The notes: generated from the letters alone by a model not told the origin. A stretch of DNA of 64,000 bases from Rhizomys pruinosus (GCA_009823505.1 VZQC01006311.1:872532-936531), one strand, 5' to 3'; positions 21,160-31,328 are shown, counted from the first letter of the stretch. Numbers and translations: made by a program.

Positions 21160-21435
21160 TTAGCTTCTTGACTGATTTTGGCTGCAGCATCCCTCTCTGC
21201 CTCCTTGACCTAACTACTTCCTACTCATTAACACTCAGCTCAGCCCCTCTCCTAGGAATCTTCCCCCAAACTAGTCTGGTTTTCCCAAAGCACCCAGTGT
21301 TTCCTTTTATACAGCATTTAGCACCATGTACTATGTCCACTGTTACTGTACCAAGAGCCGTGAGTGCTCTGAAGGCAAGGTACATGGTGCCTAGTACTGA
21401 GTAAGCCCTGCATAGATATTTACTGAACTGAATCA
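21160..21435 (+). mobile_element. L2 LINE 3' end
   Basis: gctctgaaggcaaggtacat, tggtgcctagtactgagtaa and atttactgaactgaatcag follow the L2 3' UTR order; upstream cttcccccaaactag also fits. Confidence 0.7.
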
Positions 21436-21990
21436 GACCTCAAAGGGGCAGATTTAATGCTCTGAGTTGAAGTGCCTGCTGACATCGTTGCTAGGAGCCA
21501 GCTCCTCTTCCAGGCAACAGCTGCAGGCTCCTCCCCCCATTTGCCAGACCCTTCTGCAGGTGGTAGAAGCAGAGCAGATGATGGGGATATATTGCTACTG
21601 GTACTACTGGGGTGGGGTGGAGTGGGGTGGGGTGTACCAACTAAAGTTAAAACCAATTAAAAAAAAAAGTCCTGTCACAGTGCCAGCTCTTACATATAAC
21701 CAAACTCCTCTTGCCAGCATTCAGTGTCTGCTGCTGCTGAAGACCTCCTCCCTCATTCTAAGCACTTCTTTCAGTATGGGTATTTGGCTCCTTCGACCTC
21801 AAAGACCTTAATCCTGACAGGAGAAAAAGGAGATCTCCTGTAGTTTTTATCTCTGAAACTGGTCATTCAGAGTCCTACTCTACCTGAACATCGGAAAATA
21901 TACATCAAGTACAGCCTCCAAAAAAATTATTTGATACATAGAGAGATCTGTTTTAAAAAAAATGAACAAATGAGTGAATTAAAAAGAACA
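21436..21990. other. LRRC42 intron 1: unassigned, with a G-rich patch
   Basis: ggggtggggtggagtggggt near 21609-21636 has G-quadruplex potential; otherwise nothing recognised. Confidence 0.5.
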
Positions 21991-21991
21991 C

Positions 21992-22238
21992 TGGGACTGG
22001 AGAGATGGCTCAGTGGTTAAAAGCACCAACAGCTCTTGCAGAGGACCCGCCCAACACCCACATGGCAGCTAAGAACAGTCTTTAAGCCGGGTGTGGTGGC
22101 ACAGGCTTTTAATGCCAGGATTTAGGAGGCAGACGCAGGCAGATACCTGTGAGTTTAAGGCCAGCCTAGTCTACAGAGTGAGTTCCAGGGCAGCTGGGGA
22201 TGCTACAGGGAGACCTTGTCTCAAAAAGACAATAAATA
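21992..22238 (+). mobile_element. composite B3-B1 SINE, copy 1
   Basis: About 92 bases of B3 head end at aagaacagtcttta and are directly joined to a whole B1 starting agccgggtgtggtgg at about 22085. The junction is the same as in the copies at 35881 and 42424. Confidence 0.88.
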
Positions 22239-22240
22239 GG

Positions 22241-22475
22241 AGCTGGAGAGATGGCCTAGCGGTTAAGAGCGCCGACCGCTCTTGCAGAGGACCCGGGTTC
22301 AATCCCCAGCACCCACATGGCGGCCGAGAACCGTCTGAAACTCCAATTCCAGGAGAACTCCAATTCCAGGAGAATCCGACACCCTATTCTGACCACCGCG
22401 GCGTTGCACGACACGGGTGCACAGACTTGCATGCAGACAGTACATTCATACACATACAGAAATAAATAAAATAAA
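22241..22475 (+). mobile_element. B3-type SINE, young long type
   Basis: aaaaagacaataaata is duplicated on both sides. CpG-rich head gcgccgaccgctcttg. Confidence 0.94.
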
Positions 22476-22509
22476 AAAAGACAATAAATAAATAAAATAA
22501 AGACAATAC

Positions 22510-22645
22510 TATTTTTTTTTGGTCTTTTGAGACAGGGTCTCCTTTTAGTCCCAGGCTTGCCTTGGACTCACAGAGATCCACCTGCCTCCGCCTGCCTCTG
22601 CCTCCCGAGTGCTGGGATTAAAAGGTGTGTACCACCATGCCCACC
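22510..22645 (-). mobile_element. B1 SINE
   Basis: acaatact flanks both sides. The centre is deleted, and gcctgcctctgcctcc is preceded by a repeated cctgcctccg. Confidence 0.88.
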
Positions 22646-22671
22646 GGAAGAACAATACTTTTACTGTCACC

Positions 22672-22768
22672 ATTTCAGGCTGGCCTGAAACTTACGTGGT
22701 CCAGGGTGGTCCCAAACTCACAGCTTTCCCAGTGCTGGGATTACAGGCATGAGCCGACAGGTCTAGTC
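22672..22768 (-). mobile_element. old B1-like fragment
   Basis: cagtgctgggattacaggca is recognisable. Confidence 0.65.
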
Positions 22769-22844
22769 AAATGATCTCATTTTAACAGTAAAAAGGCAAA
22801 TCTTATGGAAAAATATCATAATGGATAAACACACTATGATGTTG

Positions 22845-22868
22845 CAGAGAGAGAGAGAGAGAGAGAGC
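22845..22868. repeat. (GA)n microsatellite
   Basis: About twelve GA units just before a B1. Confidence 0.9.
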
Positions 22869-23012
22869 CCAGATTCTGGCGCATGCCTTTAATCCCAGCA
22901 CTTGGGAGGCAGAGGCAGGTGGATCTATGTGAGTTCAAGGCCAGCCTGGTCTACATAGTGAGTTCCAGGACAGCTGGGGCTATAGGGAGACCTTGTCTCA
23001 AAAACAACAAAA
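22868..23012 (+). mobile_element. B1 SINE
   Basis: Head replaced by agattctggcgcatgcc; body intact. Confidence 0.9.
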
Positions 23013-23062
23013 AAGTGTGATTCCATCCAGCAGAGGGCACAAGTAGGCTACCTCTGCTGGGA

Positions 23063-23144
23063 ACAATGTCAGAGATCCACCTGCCTCTGCTGGCCTAGTA
23101 GATCAAACTGGCCACAATGTCAGAGATCCACCTGCCTTTGCTGG
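23063..23144. repeat. local 51-base-period duplication
   Basis: acaatgtcagagatccacct through tgctgg occurs at 23063-23093 and 23114-23144 with one mismatch. Confidence 0.88.
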
Positions 23145-23293
23145 GCTGCTTCTCTTTCTGAATGATGAAAAATTTCAGTATTTTTTAGGAGTAAATCTAC
23201 AGCATTTGTCCAGATAGCAGTCAGACTTTCTTCAGGTATAGTCTTTGATTCCCTAGTTTAGGGAATGATGGTAACCTTTAAAAAAAGAAAACA

Positions 23294-23467
23294 AGCTGAG
23301 CGTGGTGGCGCACGCCTTTAATCCTAGCACTTGGGAGGCAGAGGCAGGAGGATCTTTGTGAGTTCAAGGCCAGCCTCGTCTATAGAGTGGAGTTCCAGGA
23401 CAGCTGGGGCTACAGGGAGACCCTGTCTTGAAAAGTCCAAAAAACCAAAAAAAACCAAAAAAACCCC
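23294..23467 (+). mobile_element. B1 SINE, young
   Basis: gctgagcgtggtggcgcacg with an (AAAACC)-like tail. Confidence 0.92.
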
Positions 23468-23912
23468 TCATTTTCCCAATAAGCCACTTCCTGAAGTTTG
23501 TGAGGTACTATAAAATAAAATGAAAGTTTGAACTTTCAACTTTAGGAACCATAAAGGCAAGATGATTCTACATAAAGCTTCTGTACTGGGCCTTCTTTGT
23601 CCCTGGCTACTGTTTATGGTGGGCTATTACAAACTGACATCATAAGGTACAGGGCCTTTTCCTGACATGGGGTGGTGGTGGGGGGAGACAACAAACTCCT
23701 ATAAACTGGAAAATTGAGATAATAGGTATCTGCAATGACAACAGTGTTTGGTGAGATCTGTAATAGCTATATTATATATTAGAATAACAGCAACGAGCAG
23801 TCTAATGGGTCTCCCAGCCTACTACAGAGAAAGCAGCTTTGTAACCTACGTAACAGCATGGCACAACAGCGCAAATAACCACAAGCAAGAAATAATGGAC
23901 AACTAAACATAA
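23468..23912. other. LRRC42 intron 1: unassigned
   Basis: No recognised repeat or gene. Confidence 0.45.
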
Positions 23913-24072
23913 TGGTTTTTTTTTTTTTTTTTGTCTTTTCAAGACAGGGTCTCCCTGTAGCCCCAGCTGTCCTGGAACTCACTCTGTAGACCAGGCTGGC
24001 CTTGAACTCACAGAGATCCTTGCCTCTGCCTCCCAAGTGCTAGGATTAAAGGTGAGCGCCACCATGCCCCTC
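23913..24072 (-). mobile_element. B1 SINE
   Basis: ataatggttttt and ataatagttttt flank the element; 8 bases of the centre are missing. Confidence 0.9.
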
Positions 24073-24205
24073 ATATAATAGTTTTTTTTAACCCTGAAGC
24101 TAGTTTCCAAGCAAAAAGTACAATTATATCAGTCAGATGAAGGGGAGTGCACAACCAGGTAATAGTGGTAAAACTGTGAGCTAAGCCTGATTAATTTGAA
24201 AAGAA

Positions 24206-24320
24206 GAAGCCAGATATGGTAGGTCACACTTCTAATCCCAACACTTAAGAATCTGAAGCAAGAGGATTGCTGTAGCCAGGGCTACACAGGAACACTGTTT
24301 CAGAAAAAAAAAAAAAAAAA
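24206..24320 (+). mobile_element. old B1-like SINE
   Basis: ccagatatggtaggtcacac and an A-run at about 24304-24320. Confidence 0.7.
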
Positions 24321-24407
24321 GAAGTAAGAAGAAAATATTTAATCTTAATAAATAAAAAATCCCCCTAGGAATAATAGGTTAGTGTAATGATTGATGATAC
24401 CAGATGT

Positions 24408-24640
24408 GATGGCTACTATTTATTAGATACCTACCAACTGCCAAGCACTGTGTTAGGCATGACACAAAATGATGTCATGCAATAACCAATCCTATGAGGT
24501 CAGTACTGCCACTTAATAGATGAAGAGGCTCAGAGAAACGAAGTGACTTACTTAAGGATCAGAGCTAGAAAGCGGTACAGCCAGAATTCAATTCAAAGCT
24601 CAAGATCTTTCACTGCATGATGCTGTATCTCAAGACACTA
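24408..24640 (+). mobile_element. MIR SINE, near full length
   Basis: tatttattagatacctacca, gccaagcactgtgttaggca, tgaagaggctcagagaaacg and cagagctagaaagcggtaca follow the MIR order. Confidence 0.88.
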
Positions 24641-25320
24641 CCCTTAAAGATGTCTTTAAAATACTAAAAATTAATCTCACCTACCTGTTGGATCTGTCTG
24701 GTATTCGGTGGCTCAAGCTGGGGGGTTTAGAAAGATATTTTTTTAAACACAAAAAAACAGTTGGCATGTGAAGAAAGAGTGGGTGGGAACAGAGCCAGGG
24801 CTGACTTGGGGATGAGGCTGTCTTTTTCTCTGCCAGGGCAGAAATCCGCCATATCCACACACCAGAAAAACATCTGTCCACCCATGACCTTCAAGACTCC
24901 AGACACCTTTGGATTATTTGAAAATGCGGTATTAAAAAGGTTTTTTCCCCTAAAACAGAAACCCGAACAGAAAGTAGTTCTAAACTATCTCTAACCAACC
25001 AGCAATCCACTTCATTGTTCTGTCAGCGCCATTATTCAACTCAAATTCTTCACTACTTTTTTCCTGTAACTTGCACTTCCCTAACCTGCCCTCTCCCCCA
25101 AGCTGCAGAAACTCGTGTCCCACGCCCATCTCCCTATTTTTCCCTAGAGCAACCTAATCTCTCCCACATCCTGATACTTTTTTATTCCACAGCGTCTCAC
25201 ACAAAATCCAGTCAGTCCCCAACCCCCAATGCTAACCTCCCACTTCACCACTCCCAGCTCCTCTGCCCCTCCTCCACTCACACCTCGGGCCCTTCCGAGC
25301 CTCTCCGAAGTGCGACCGAG

Positions 25321-25321
<1 letters not shown>
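24641..25321. other. LRRC42 intron 1 near the promoter: unassigned
   Basis: Increasingly C-rich toward the poly-C tract. Proline-rich open frames here reflect base composition, not a gene. Confidence 0.5.

Positions 25322-25385
<64 letters not shown>
25322..25385. repeat. 64-base homopolymer C tract
   Basis: An unbroken run of C on the plus strand (G on the LRRC42 sense strand), about 525 bases inside LRRC42 intron 1 and next to the CpG island. The flanks are pyrimidine-rich. It could be a true G-quadruplex/i-motif tract or an assembly artefact. Confidence 0.9.
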
Positions 25386-25388
<3 letters not shown>

Positions 25389-25909
25389 CTCTTCTCCCTC
25401 CTCATCCATCCTCACTTCCTCTCACCCTCGGAGCTCCTACTGAACTCTACCTCCCCATCGCTCCCGTTTGGCGTCCTCAACCTTCCGAATCCCCTTCCTT
25501 CCCCCCTCACACTCCCCGACTTCAGAGTCCACAGCCCCAACTTGTTCCTCCCCAGTGCCCGGGCCCACCCCTCCCCTATTCCTATTCTAGCTCGTTTCCT
25601 CCGGGGACCCCGCACACCCTTCTCCCATTCCCGGCGCTGCAACCCCAGGTCCTCCAAGTCCTCCCAGCTAATTTACCCCTCTCCCGCCCTAAGCCCAGTT
25701 CCCACTCGCTCCTCAGCCTACCGGGCACGCCGCCCACCCCAGCCTAGAGCCCACCCGGCACACCCCACATCCTCCCGCACCTCTCCTCCCGCAGCACCAC
25801 CGGGTCCCTCCGGCCTTCCCCCACCCCAGCCCCGCCACCGCGCCCCCGCCCCCTGCCCCCACGCAAGCCCGCGGCTAGGCAAGCGGCCCGACCCGCGGCC
25901 GTCACCTAC

Positions 25910-26005
25910 CTGCGCTCGGCCGCGGACGGCGAGAGGCAGCTCCTTGCTGGCGGTTCCTTTCTCCACCGTACGGCTGATGAGGAAGCGGCTCAGCGCCGGG
26001 CCACA
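25910..26005 (-). other. LRRC42: LRRC42 non-coding exon 1 (3' end at 25910; 5' end not determined)
   Basis: On the minus strand CGAGCGCAG|GTAGGTGAC is a strong splice donor in the CpG island. It is the best partner for the exon 2 acceptor at 19954, and exon 2 has only 14 bases before the ATG. The 5' boundary given is arbitrary because the start of transcription cannot be read from sequence. Confidence 0.6.
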
Positions 26006-26480
26006 AAGCTGGTGAAGGTGGGACAGTGGAGGCTGGCAGGAAGGAGGGGCTGGGGGCGACCTGGCGTCGCGGGACCGCCGGATCGGCGGGGCTGGGTATG
26101 GTTCGACCCAGGAGGCGCGCGTGCGCGGGGCCGGCATGGGGGCGTGGCCGGGCCTGGGCGGGGCGGGGCCGGGCCGGGCCGGGCCGGGCCTGCTGGGACG
26201 GAGGATCCGGGGAGGGGCCGGATTCGGGAAGCCTGAGGGGGCATGGCTGGCCGGGTGGTTGCGGCGTGCGTGCCGCGCGAGGGCGTGTCCCTGGGGACCT
26301 CTGCGGGGGCGGAGCGGGATCCCCTGCGGGCGGGATCTGAAGAAGTTCTATGCTGGAGCTTACGAGGCCCAGGCAGCTAGTTGGCGGGGGACGGGCCGGA
26401 GGGGGCGGGCGCCGGGCACGGTGCGGGCGGAAAGGGAGTACGGCCGGAAGGGAGAGGGAGAGAGGAGACGCGGCGGGAGG
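25911..26480. promoter_or_regulatory. CpG-island bidirectional promoter of LRRC42 and HSPB11
   Basis: CpG-dense, GC-rich DNA starts near 25720 and fades near 26480. It lies between the LRRC42 exon 1 donor (minus strand) and the plus-strand HSPB11 gene. No TATA box is evident. GGGCGG and GGGGCGGGG motifs that could bind SP/KLF factors recur around 26150-26170 and 26300-26420. A plausible plus-strand donor for a non-coding HSPB11 exon 1 is AAG|GTGGGA at 26017/26018, but this exon cannot be fixed by eye. The shared-promoter reading is inferred from gene order and CpG density. Confidence 0.8.
26157..26193. repeat. GGGCC short tandem repeat in the promoter
   Basis: About five successive GGGCC units following GGCGGGGCGG, within the CpG island. 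This gives SP1-like boxes and G-quadruplex potential. Confidence 0.8.
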
Positions 26481-26743
26481 CGCACACGGCCTGGTTCCCC
26501 TTTGGAGACGCTAGGGCTCCCCCGAGAGCCTTCTAAGGGCCTAAAATGATGCTTTGACCCCGGGAAGGGAAGGAAGAACAATAGCACATCCCGGTTGTTA
26601 TTCCAAAAAGTAAGATGTCATCCGCATCTTCGAGACTCGAACAGTTAATGACTTGATGTCGATGCGGGTGCACTGAAGCTGTTTTAAGTTTTTGAGCCTT
26701 GGGCTGGTGGAGTGAGAGGATGGTGTTGCTGCCCCCTTAGATT

Positions 26744-26905
26744 TCTTTTTTTGTTTTTTTTGGTCTTTTTGAGGACAGGTCTCCTGACTAGTCCTGCTGC
26801 TCCTGGAAACTACTGTAGACAGGCGGCACTACCAACTCAAGAATCAATCCGGTGCCTCTGCCTCCCAAGTTCTAGGATTTAAAGGGGAAGACAACACGCC
26901 CGGAT
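26744..26905 (-). mobile_element. B1 SINE, heavily indel-laden
   Basis: gtctttttgaggacaggtct and aactactgtagacaggcggc show many small insertions and deletions. Confidence 0.85.
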
Positions 26906-27141
26906 TATTATTTTCTGTTATGTGTATTAGATGTACTCGCCTGCATGCAAGTTTGCCCCACCGTGTCGTGCAATGCGCGGAGGTCAGAAGAGGGTGTGGA
27001 TTCCCGTGGAACTGGAGTAGGTTTCTCTTGGAATTGGAGTTCTAGACGGTTCTTCGGCCGCCTTGCGGGTGCTGGGATTAAAGGCAAAAAAAAAAAAAAA
27101 GAGCGGTCGGCGCTCTTAACCGCTAGGTTATTCCTCAACCC
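26906..27141 (-). mobile_element. B3-type SINE with foreign block
   Basis: After gtgctggg the sequence changes to a B1-like attaaaggc and an A-run, then returns to gagcggtcggcgctctt. Confidence 0.82.
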
Positions 27142-27769
27142 TAACTCAGTTTACCAAAGGATTGATGTTGTCAAGGGAGTTTGGGGGGGAGGGGTGCAGT
27201 TGTAAAAGCACCGGAACCCGCGGCTCTGGCAAGCGGGAAATTCAACCTGGGACTTGACTTAGGCTTTTCTGAAAGAAATTCGAAGAGCTTTTGAACGGGA
27301 GATGAAAACCAGTGACTCTGGTTGAGGATAAGGCCCCCAGTGTCAGCAGTTGAGAAGAATGGAAAGCACTGTTTCTTAGAGATTAACACTTTGGTAAAGT
27401 GAGTCCCTGAGTGAATTCACGTTTAGAGCAAAGCATGTCATCCCAAACCTGCGCGACTGAGAGTGGTTTACCTGTACCTGGTTTGCCTCTCATTAATTGC
27501 AACAAAAGAACCTTAACCAGCAGTTCCCAACCCTGCTGTTTCTTTCTTGTTTAACGGGGTTAGTGGTGGATATAGAAGGTATGAGATGCATTATGTAGTA
27601 TAGTAAAGCACTTGTTTGCTTCCGCAGACATTTTCGATAATTTAAGAATGAGGTAAGAACGGAATACTTGAAGAGGACATGCTCACACCCACTTACACAC
27701 TGTACATAAGCATTTTTCAAGAGGTAACTCATTTATTTGGTTTGGGTTATTTTGTTGTTTAACTTCGTT
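27142..27769. other. HSPB11 intron 1: unassigned
   Basis: No recognised repeat or gene. Confidence 0.45.
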
Positions 27770-27770
27770 T

Positions 27771-28058
27771 TAATTTTTTTTTTTAACTTTTTTTTTATTA
27801 TTTTATTTTTCTGTATGTGTATGATGTAACTGTCTGCATGCACCTAAGTTTGGGTGCACCCGGTGTGTGCAACGCCGGGAGATCAGAAGAGGGTATCGGA
27901 TTCCCCTGGACTGGGAGTTCTCCTGGGAATTGGAGTTTTTTCAGGGACGGTTCTTAGCCCGCAAATGTGGGTTGCTGGGGATCGAACGGCCGCTCTGTAA
28001 GAGCGGTCGGCAAAGAGCAGTCAGCATTCTTAAACACTAGGCCATCTCCCCAGCCCCC
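27771..28058 (-). mobile_element. B3-type SINE, long type, indel-laden
   Basis: ctcctgggaattggagtttt and a doubled agagcggtcggcaaagagca stretch. Confidence 0.86.
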
Positions 28059-28084
28059 GTTTTTAATTTTAATTCTATTAATAT

Positions 28085-28242
28085 TTTATTTGGTTCTTTC
28101 GAGGACCGGTCCCCCTGTCGCATCCAGGCCCAGTCCCGGAACTCCTCTGTAGACCAGTCCGGCATTGAACTCACAAAGATCCGCCTGCCTTGCCCATACC
28201 AAGTGCTAGGATTAAAGCGTGTTGGCCACCACGTCCCAGCTT
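28085..28242 (-). mobile_element. B1 SINE, indel-laden
   Basis: ttctttcgaggaccggtccc and accacgtcccagc. Confidence 0.83.
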
Positions 28243-28245
28243 AAA

Positions 28246-28475
28246 TTTTATTATCTTTTATTTTATGTGAGCGTGTTATGCTTGCATGTATGGAGGTGTA
28301 AGTGCACCCCTTGTCCGTGATTTGCCTGCGGAGGTCCAAAGAAGGCTTTGAATAATATCCTGGAACTGGAGTAAGCGATTGTTGTTCGCTGCCATGTGGA
28401 TGCTGGGGAATTGAACCAGGGTCCTACGCAAGAGCAGAAAGTGGTCTTAAATACTGAATCATCTCTCTCCCAGCC
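28246..28475 (-). mobile_element. B3-type SINE, indel-laden
   Basis: ttatgcttgcatgtatggag to gaatcatctctctcccagcc. Confidence 0.83.
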
Positions 28476-28574
28476 TTTTTTGTCTTTTTAGAGATAGGGT
28501 CCTCCCTGTGGCTCCAGCTGGCTTGAAATTAGCTGTGTAGACCAGCTGGCCTCCATCCTACAGAAATCTGCCTG
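28476..28574 (-). mobile_element. B1 SINE fragment
   Basis: gtctttttagagatagggtc to cagaaatctgcctgg. Confidence 0.78.
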
Positions 28575-28646
28575 GTTTATTTGAGTTTTTTGAGCAGGGT
28601 CTGAGTACGCCAAGATAACCCTCCCGAATTTGGCTTTCTCAGATAA

Positions 28647-28813
28647 CTTTTTTTTTTTCTTTTGTCTTTTGAGACAAGGTCTCCCTGGAGCCTAAGGCTT
28701 ATACTGGAACTAACTCTGAGGACCAGGCTGGCCTTGAACTCAAACAATGATCCGCCTGCCTCTGCCTACCCTGGTGCTGGCTATTAAAGGCTGTGCGCCA
28801 ACCACACCTGGAT
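28647..28813 (-). mobile_element. B1 SINE, indel-laden
   Basis: cttttgtcttttgagacaag; extra bases in ggagcctaaggcttatactg. Confidence 0.84.
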
Positions 28814-28863
28814 TCAGATTCACTTTTTTGATCTCCGCCTTTGCCTCCTCGGCCTTGTTAGCA

Positions 28864-28866
<3 letters not shown>

Positions 28867-28897
<31 letters not shown>

Positions 28898-29036
28898 CTT
28901 TTTTGTGACAGGGTTCCCCTTTTAGTCCCAGCTGGCATGACAGACGGTTTCTTAGCCGCCATGTGTTGCTGGCAATGAACTCATTTCCTCTGCTAAGAGC
29001 AGTCGGTGCTTTAACAGCTGAGCCACCTCCAGCCCA
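28867..29036 (-). mobile_element. B1/B3 chimera
   Basis: A T-run and B1 3' end (gacagggttccccttttagt) pass at about 28938 into B3 head sequence (acagacggtttcttagccgc). Confidence 0.75.
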
Positions 29037-29041
29037 TTTTG

Positions 29042-29206
29042 TATTTTTTTTTTTTTTTTTTTTTTGGTCTTTTTGAGACAGGGTCTCTCTGTAGCCCCAG
29101 CTGTCCTGGAACTCACTCTGTAGACCAGGCTGGCCTTGAACTCACAAAGATCCACGCCTGCCTCTGCCTCCCAAGTGCTAGGATTAAAGGCACCACCACG
29201 CCCGGC
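29042..29206 (-). mobile_element. B1 SINE, young
   Basis: Complete except for a loss of gtgcgc near the head. Confidence 0.92.
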
Positions 29207-29340
29207 TTCCATTTCTGTATTTTTAAATTCTGTTTTTGCCATCTGATTTGATGTGAATGTTTCAAAACATAAATGTAATCTGCATTTCTTATGTGGACAA
29301 AATGTATAAAGGAAAATTAACACATTTAAAAGTGTGACAA

Positions 29341-29478
29341 GCCGGGGATCCCAGCACTTGGGAGGCAGAGGCAGGTGGATCTCTGTGAGTTCAAGGCCAG
29401 CCAGGTCTACATAGCAAGCTCCAGGCCAACTGGGACTAAAGGGAGACCCTGTCTCAAAAAGACCAAAAAAAAACCCAA
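29341..29478 (+). mobile_element. B1 SINE with 5' deletion
   Basis: Starts gccggggatcccagcacttg, skipping about 18 bases of the head. Confidence 0.88.
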
Positions 29479-29596
29479 ACAAACCACAGAACAGCAGGGA
29501 TTTGTCTGTCATCTTTTTGCAGGAGCCATGCAACTTCTGTGTATCAATTTTAGTATACACACTGTGGAAGGGAACACTAGCTCTTTTTCATTTTAT

Positions 29597-29808
29597 TTAT
29601 TTTTTAATGTTTTATTACGTTTATTTGTGTGTGTATGAGAGAGAATGAATGAATGAATGAATGAATGAATGAGTGTCTGTGTGATCATGAGCATGGAGGT
29701 CAGAGAACATCTTGTGGGAGTTGATTTTCTCTCCCACTGGTCCTGAGCATTGAATTCAGGTTGTCAGGGCTGGTGGCAGGTGGCACCTGCTGAGCCATTC
29801 TGCCTGCC
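29597..29808 (-). mobile_element. B4/RSINE-type SINE with (GAAT)n
   Basis: catggaggtcagagaacatc, ttgaattcaggttgtcaggg. (GAAT)n occupies 29643-29671. Confidence 0.8.
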
Positions 29809-29822
29809 TCTGTAACTTTTTA

Positions 29823-30030
29823 AAGGATTTATTTTTATTATTTTTAGTTACGTGTACATGTACATGCCTGTGTAGGGGTATGTACAGGGCCCAAGGATGC
29901 CAGGGGTGTCAGATCCCTTGGAGCTGGAGTTATAATAGGTGGCTGTGAGCCACCCCATATAGGTACTAAACACAGGTCCTCTGCAAGAACAGTGTGAACT
30001 GTTTGCCAATGAGCTACTTCTCCAGCTCCC
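29823..30030 (-). mobile_element. B3-type SINE, old
   Basis: cttggagctggagttataat and ctacttctccagctccc. Confidence 0.83.
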
Positions 30031-30340
30031 AGCAACTATTTTTTTAGACTAGTTCTCTCCCTGAATCAACAAACCCTCCACATTTTTATCCCCAAATGGT
30101 TTATTGTAATTTCTGACTTTGTACTATTTACATTTGGGGCCAGATAATTATTTGAAAAAAGGAGGCTGTCTGTGTATGACGGTATATTTAGCACCTTCCA
30201 ATATGAGGGCCCAAGCTGTCTAAGTATTACCAAATGTGCCCTAGGGGACCAAGATAAATTTTAATTGCCTCCAGTCCAATCGAGAACTTCTGGACTGGAC
30301 TCATTGTATTTAACTTGGCTTTTTCTTTCTTTCTCCTTTT
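30031..30340. other. HSPB11 intron 1: unassigned
   Basis: No recognised repeat or gene. Confidence 0.4.
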
Positions 30341-30384
30341 CCTCCTCTTCCTCTACCATCACCTCTTCTTCCTCTTGCTCTCTT

Positions 30385-30385
<1 letters not shown>

Positions 30386-30441
<56 letters not shown>
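30386..30441. repeat. (CT)n microsatellite
   Basis: About 28 CT units forming the pyrimidine end of an old 7SL-derived SINE. Confidence 0.95.
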
Positions 30442-30445
<4 letters not shown>

Positions 30446-30560
30446 CACAGTCTCACTGTGTTACCCAGGCTATTGGAACTCCTGGGCTTAGGTGATGTTC
30501 TTACCCCAGTGTCCCAGATAGCTGAGACTGCAGATATGTATCCACCCCCAGCTTTAACCT
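30442..30560 (-). mobile_element. PB1/B1-like 7SL-derived SINE
   Basis: gtctcactgtgttacccagg and gatagctgagactgcagata; closer to ancestral 7SL than the young B1s. Confidence 0.7.
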
Positions 30561-31250
30561 GGCTTGCAGAATCCTTCATTTTCCATTCCTAATCTACCTT
30601 TTCTAGATTTCATTCAGCTCAAAAGAACCTTCAACATAGGAATCCTTTCTTTTATTTTCTGTTTATAGTATTATCTACTTTTGGACATTTTCAGGGACAG
30701 AAAAGATTTAAAATCTTTGCTAGAAAGTGGTTTTTTTATGCTAGAAAGTTTTTATATATATTTTCCTGTATAAAATTCATACTGATTCCAGTTCATCATC
30801 TTCAGACTATAAAAGAAAAATTATAATCCATTTTCCATTTGTGAGCAGTACTAATTGCTTTAGTTAAATTTAGTTTATAGGTCATCATGATCTTTACTTT
30901 TTTCCCCTGTGCTGGAGATTGAACTTTAGGCCTCATACCAGCTAAACAACTGTACAAAAACTAACCTACATCTGTGTCATGAACTTTTTACTCTACCCTG
31001 AACTACTGTTAAGCTTCATATATCCATGAAACATAATATCCAGAACTGACCACAGCACTGTGGATGTGAATCATAGTGTTGGCACCCAGTTACCAGTTGT
31101 GTGCTTCTTGGTTATCAGACACAGCCTGAAAACCAAATCTCAGTTGCAGGTTATATTCATCTTTGATAGTGTAGTGCCTGGCCCTTAGTTCAAATGAGCC
31201 TTTGTTGGTGTTCAAAAATTTTGGTAGAATGTAGTACATCTTTTTTGTTC
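30561..31250. other. HSPB11 intron 1: mostly unassigned
   Basis: A decayed ID-like fragment in minus orientation may lie at 30905-30970 (tgtgctggagattgaacttt). Confidence 0.45.
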
Positions 31251-31251
31251 T

Positions 31252-31328
31252 TATTTCTGGTGCTGGAGATCAAACCTGGGCTTCATGACCATAGGCTAGC
31301 ACTTTCCCATTGAGCTATACCCCAGCCC
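31252..31328 (-). mobile_element. ID SINE
   Basis: gtgctggagatcaaacctgg and attgagctataccccagccc. Confidence 0.8.

Noticed and set aside
25015..25747. Proline-rich open frames across the poly-C region
   Set aside because: They are produced by the C homopolymer and GC-rich promoter flank; three frames are open at once and none resembles a protein family.
26012..26549. Glycine/arginine-rich open frames in the CpG island
   Set aside because: Several overlapping frames on both strands are open because of GC content; no conserved domain.
28952..29560. 202-codon minus-strand open frame
   Set aside because: A translation of consecutive SINEs (B3 head fragment, B1, B1).
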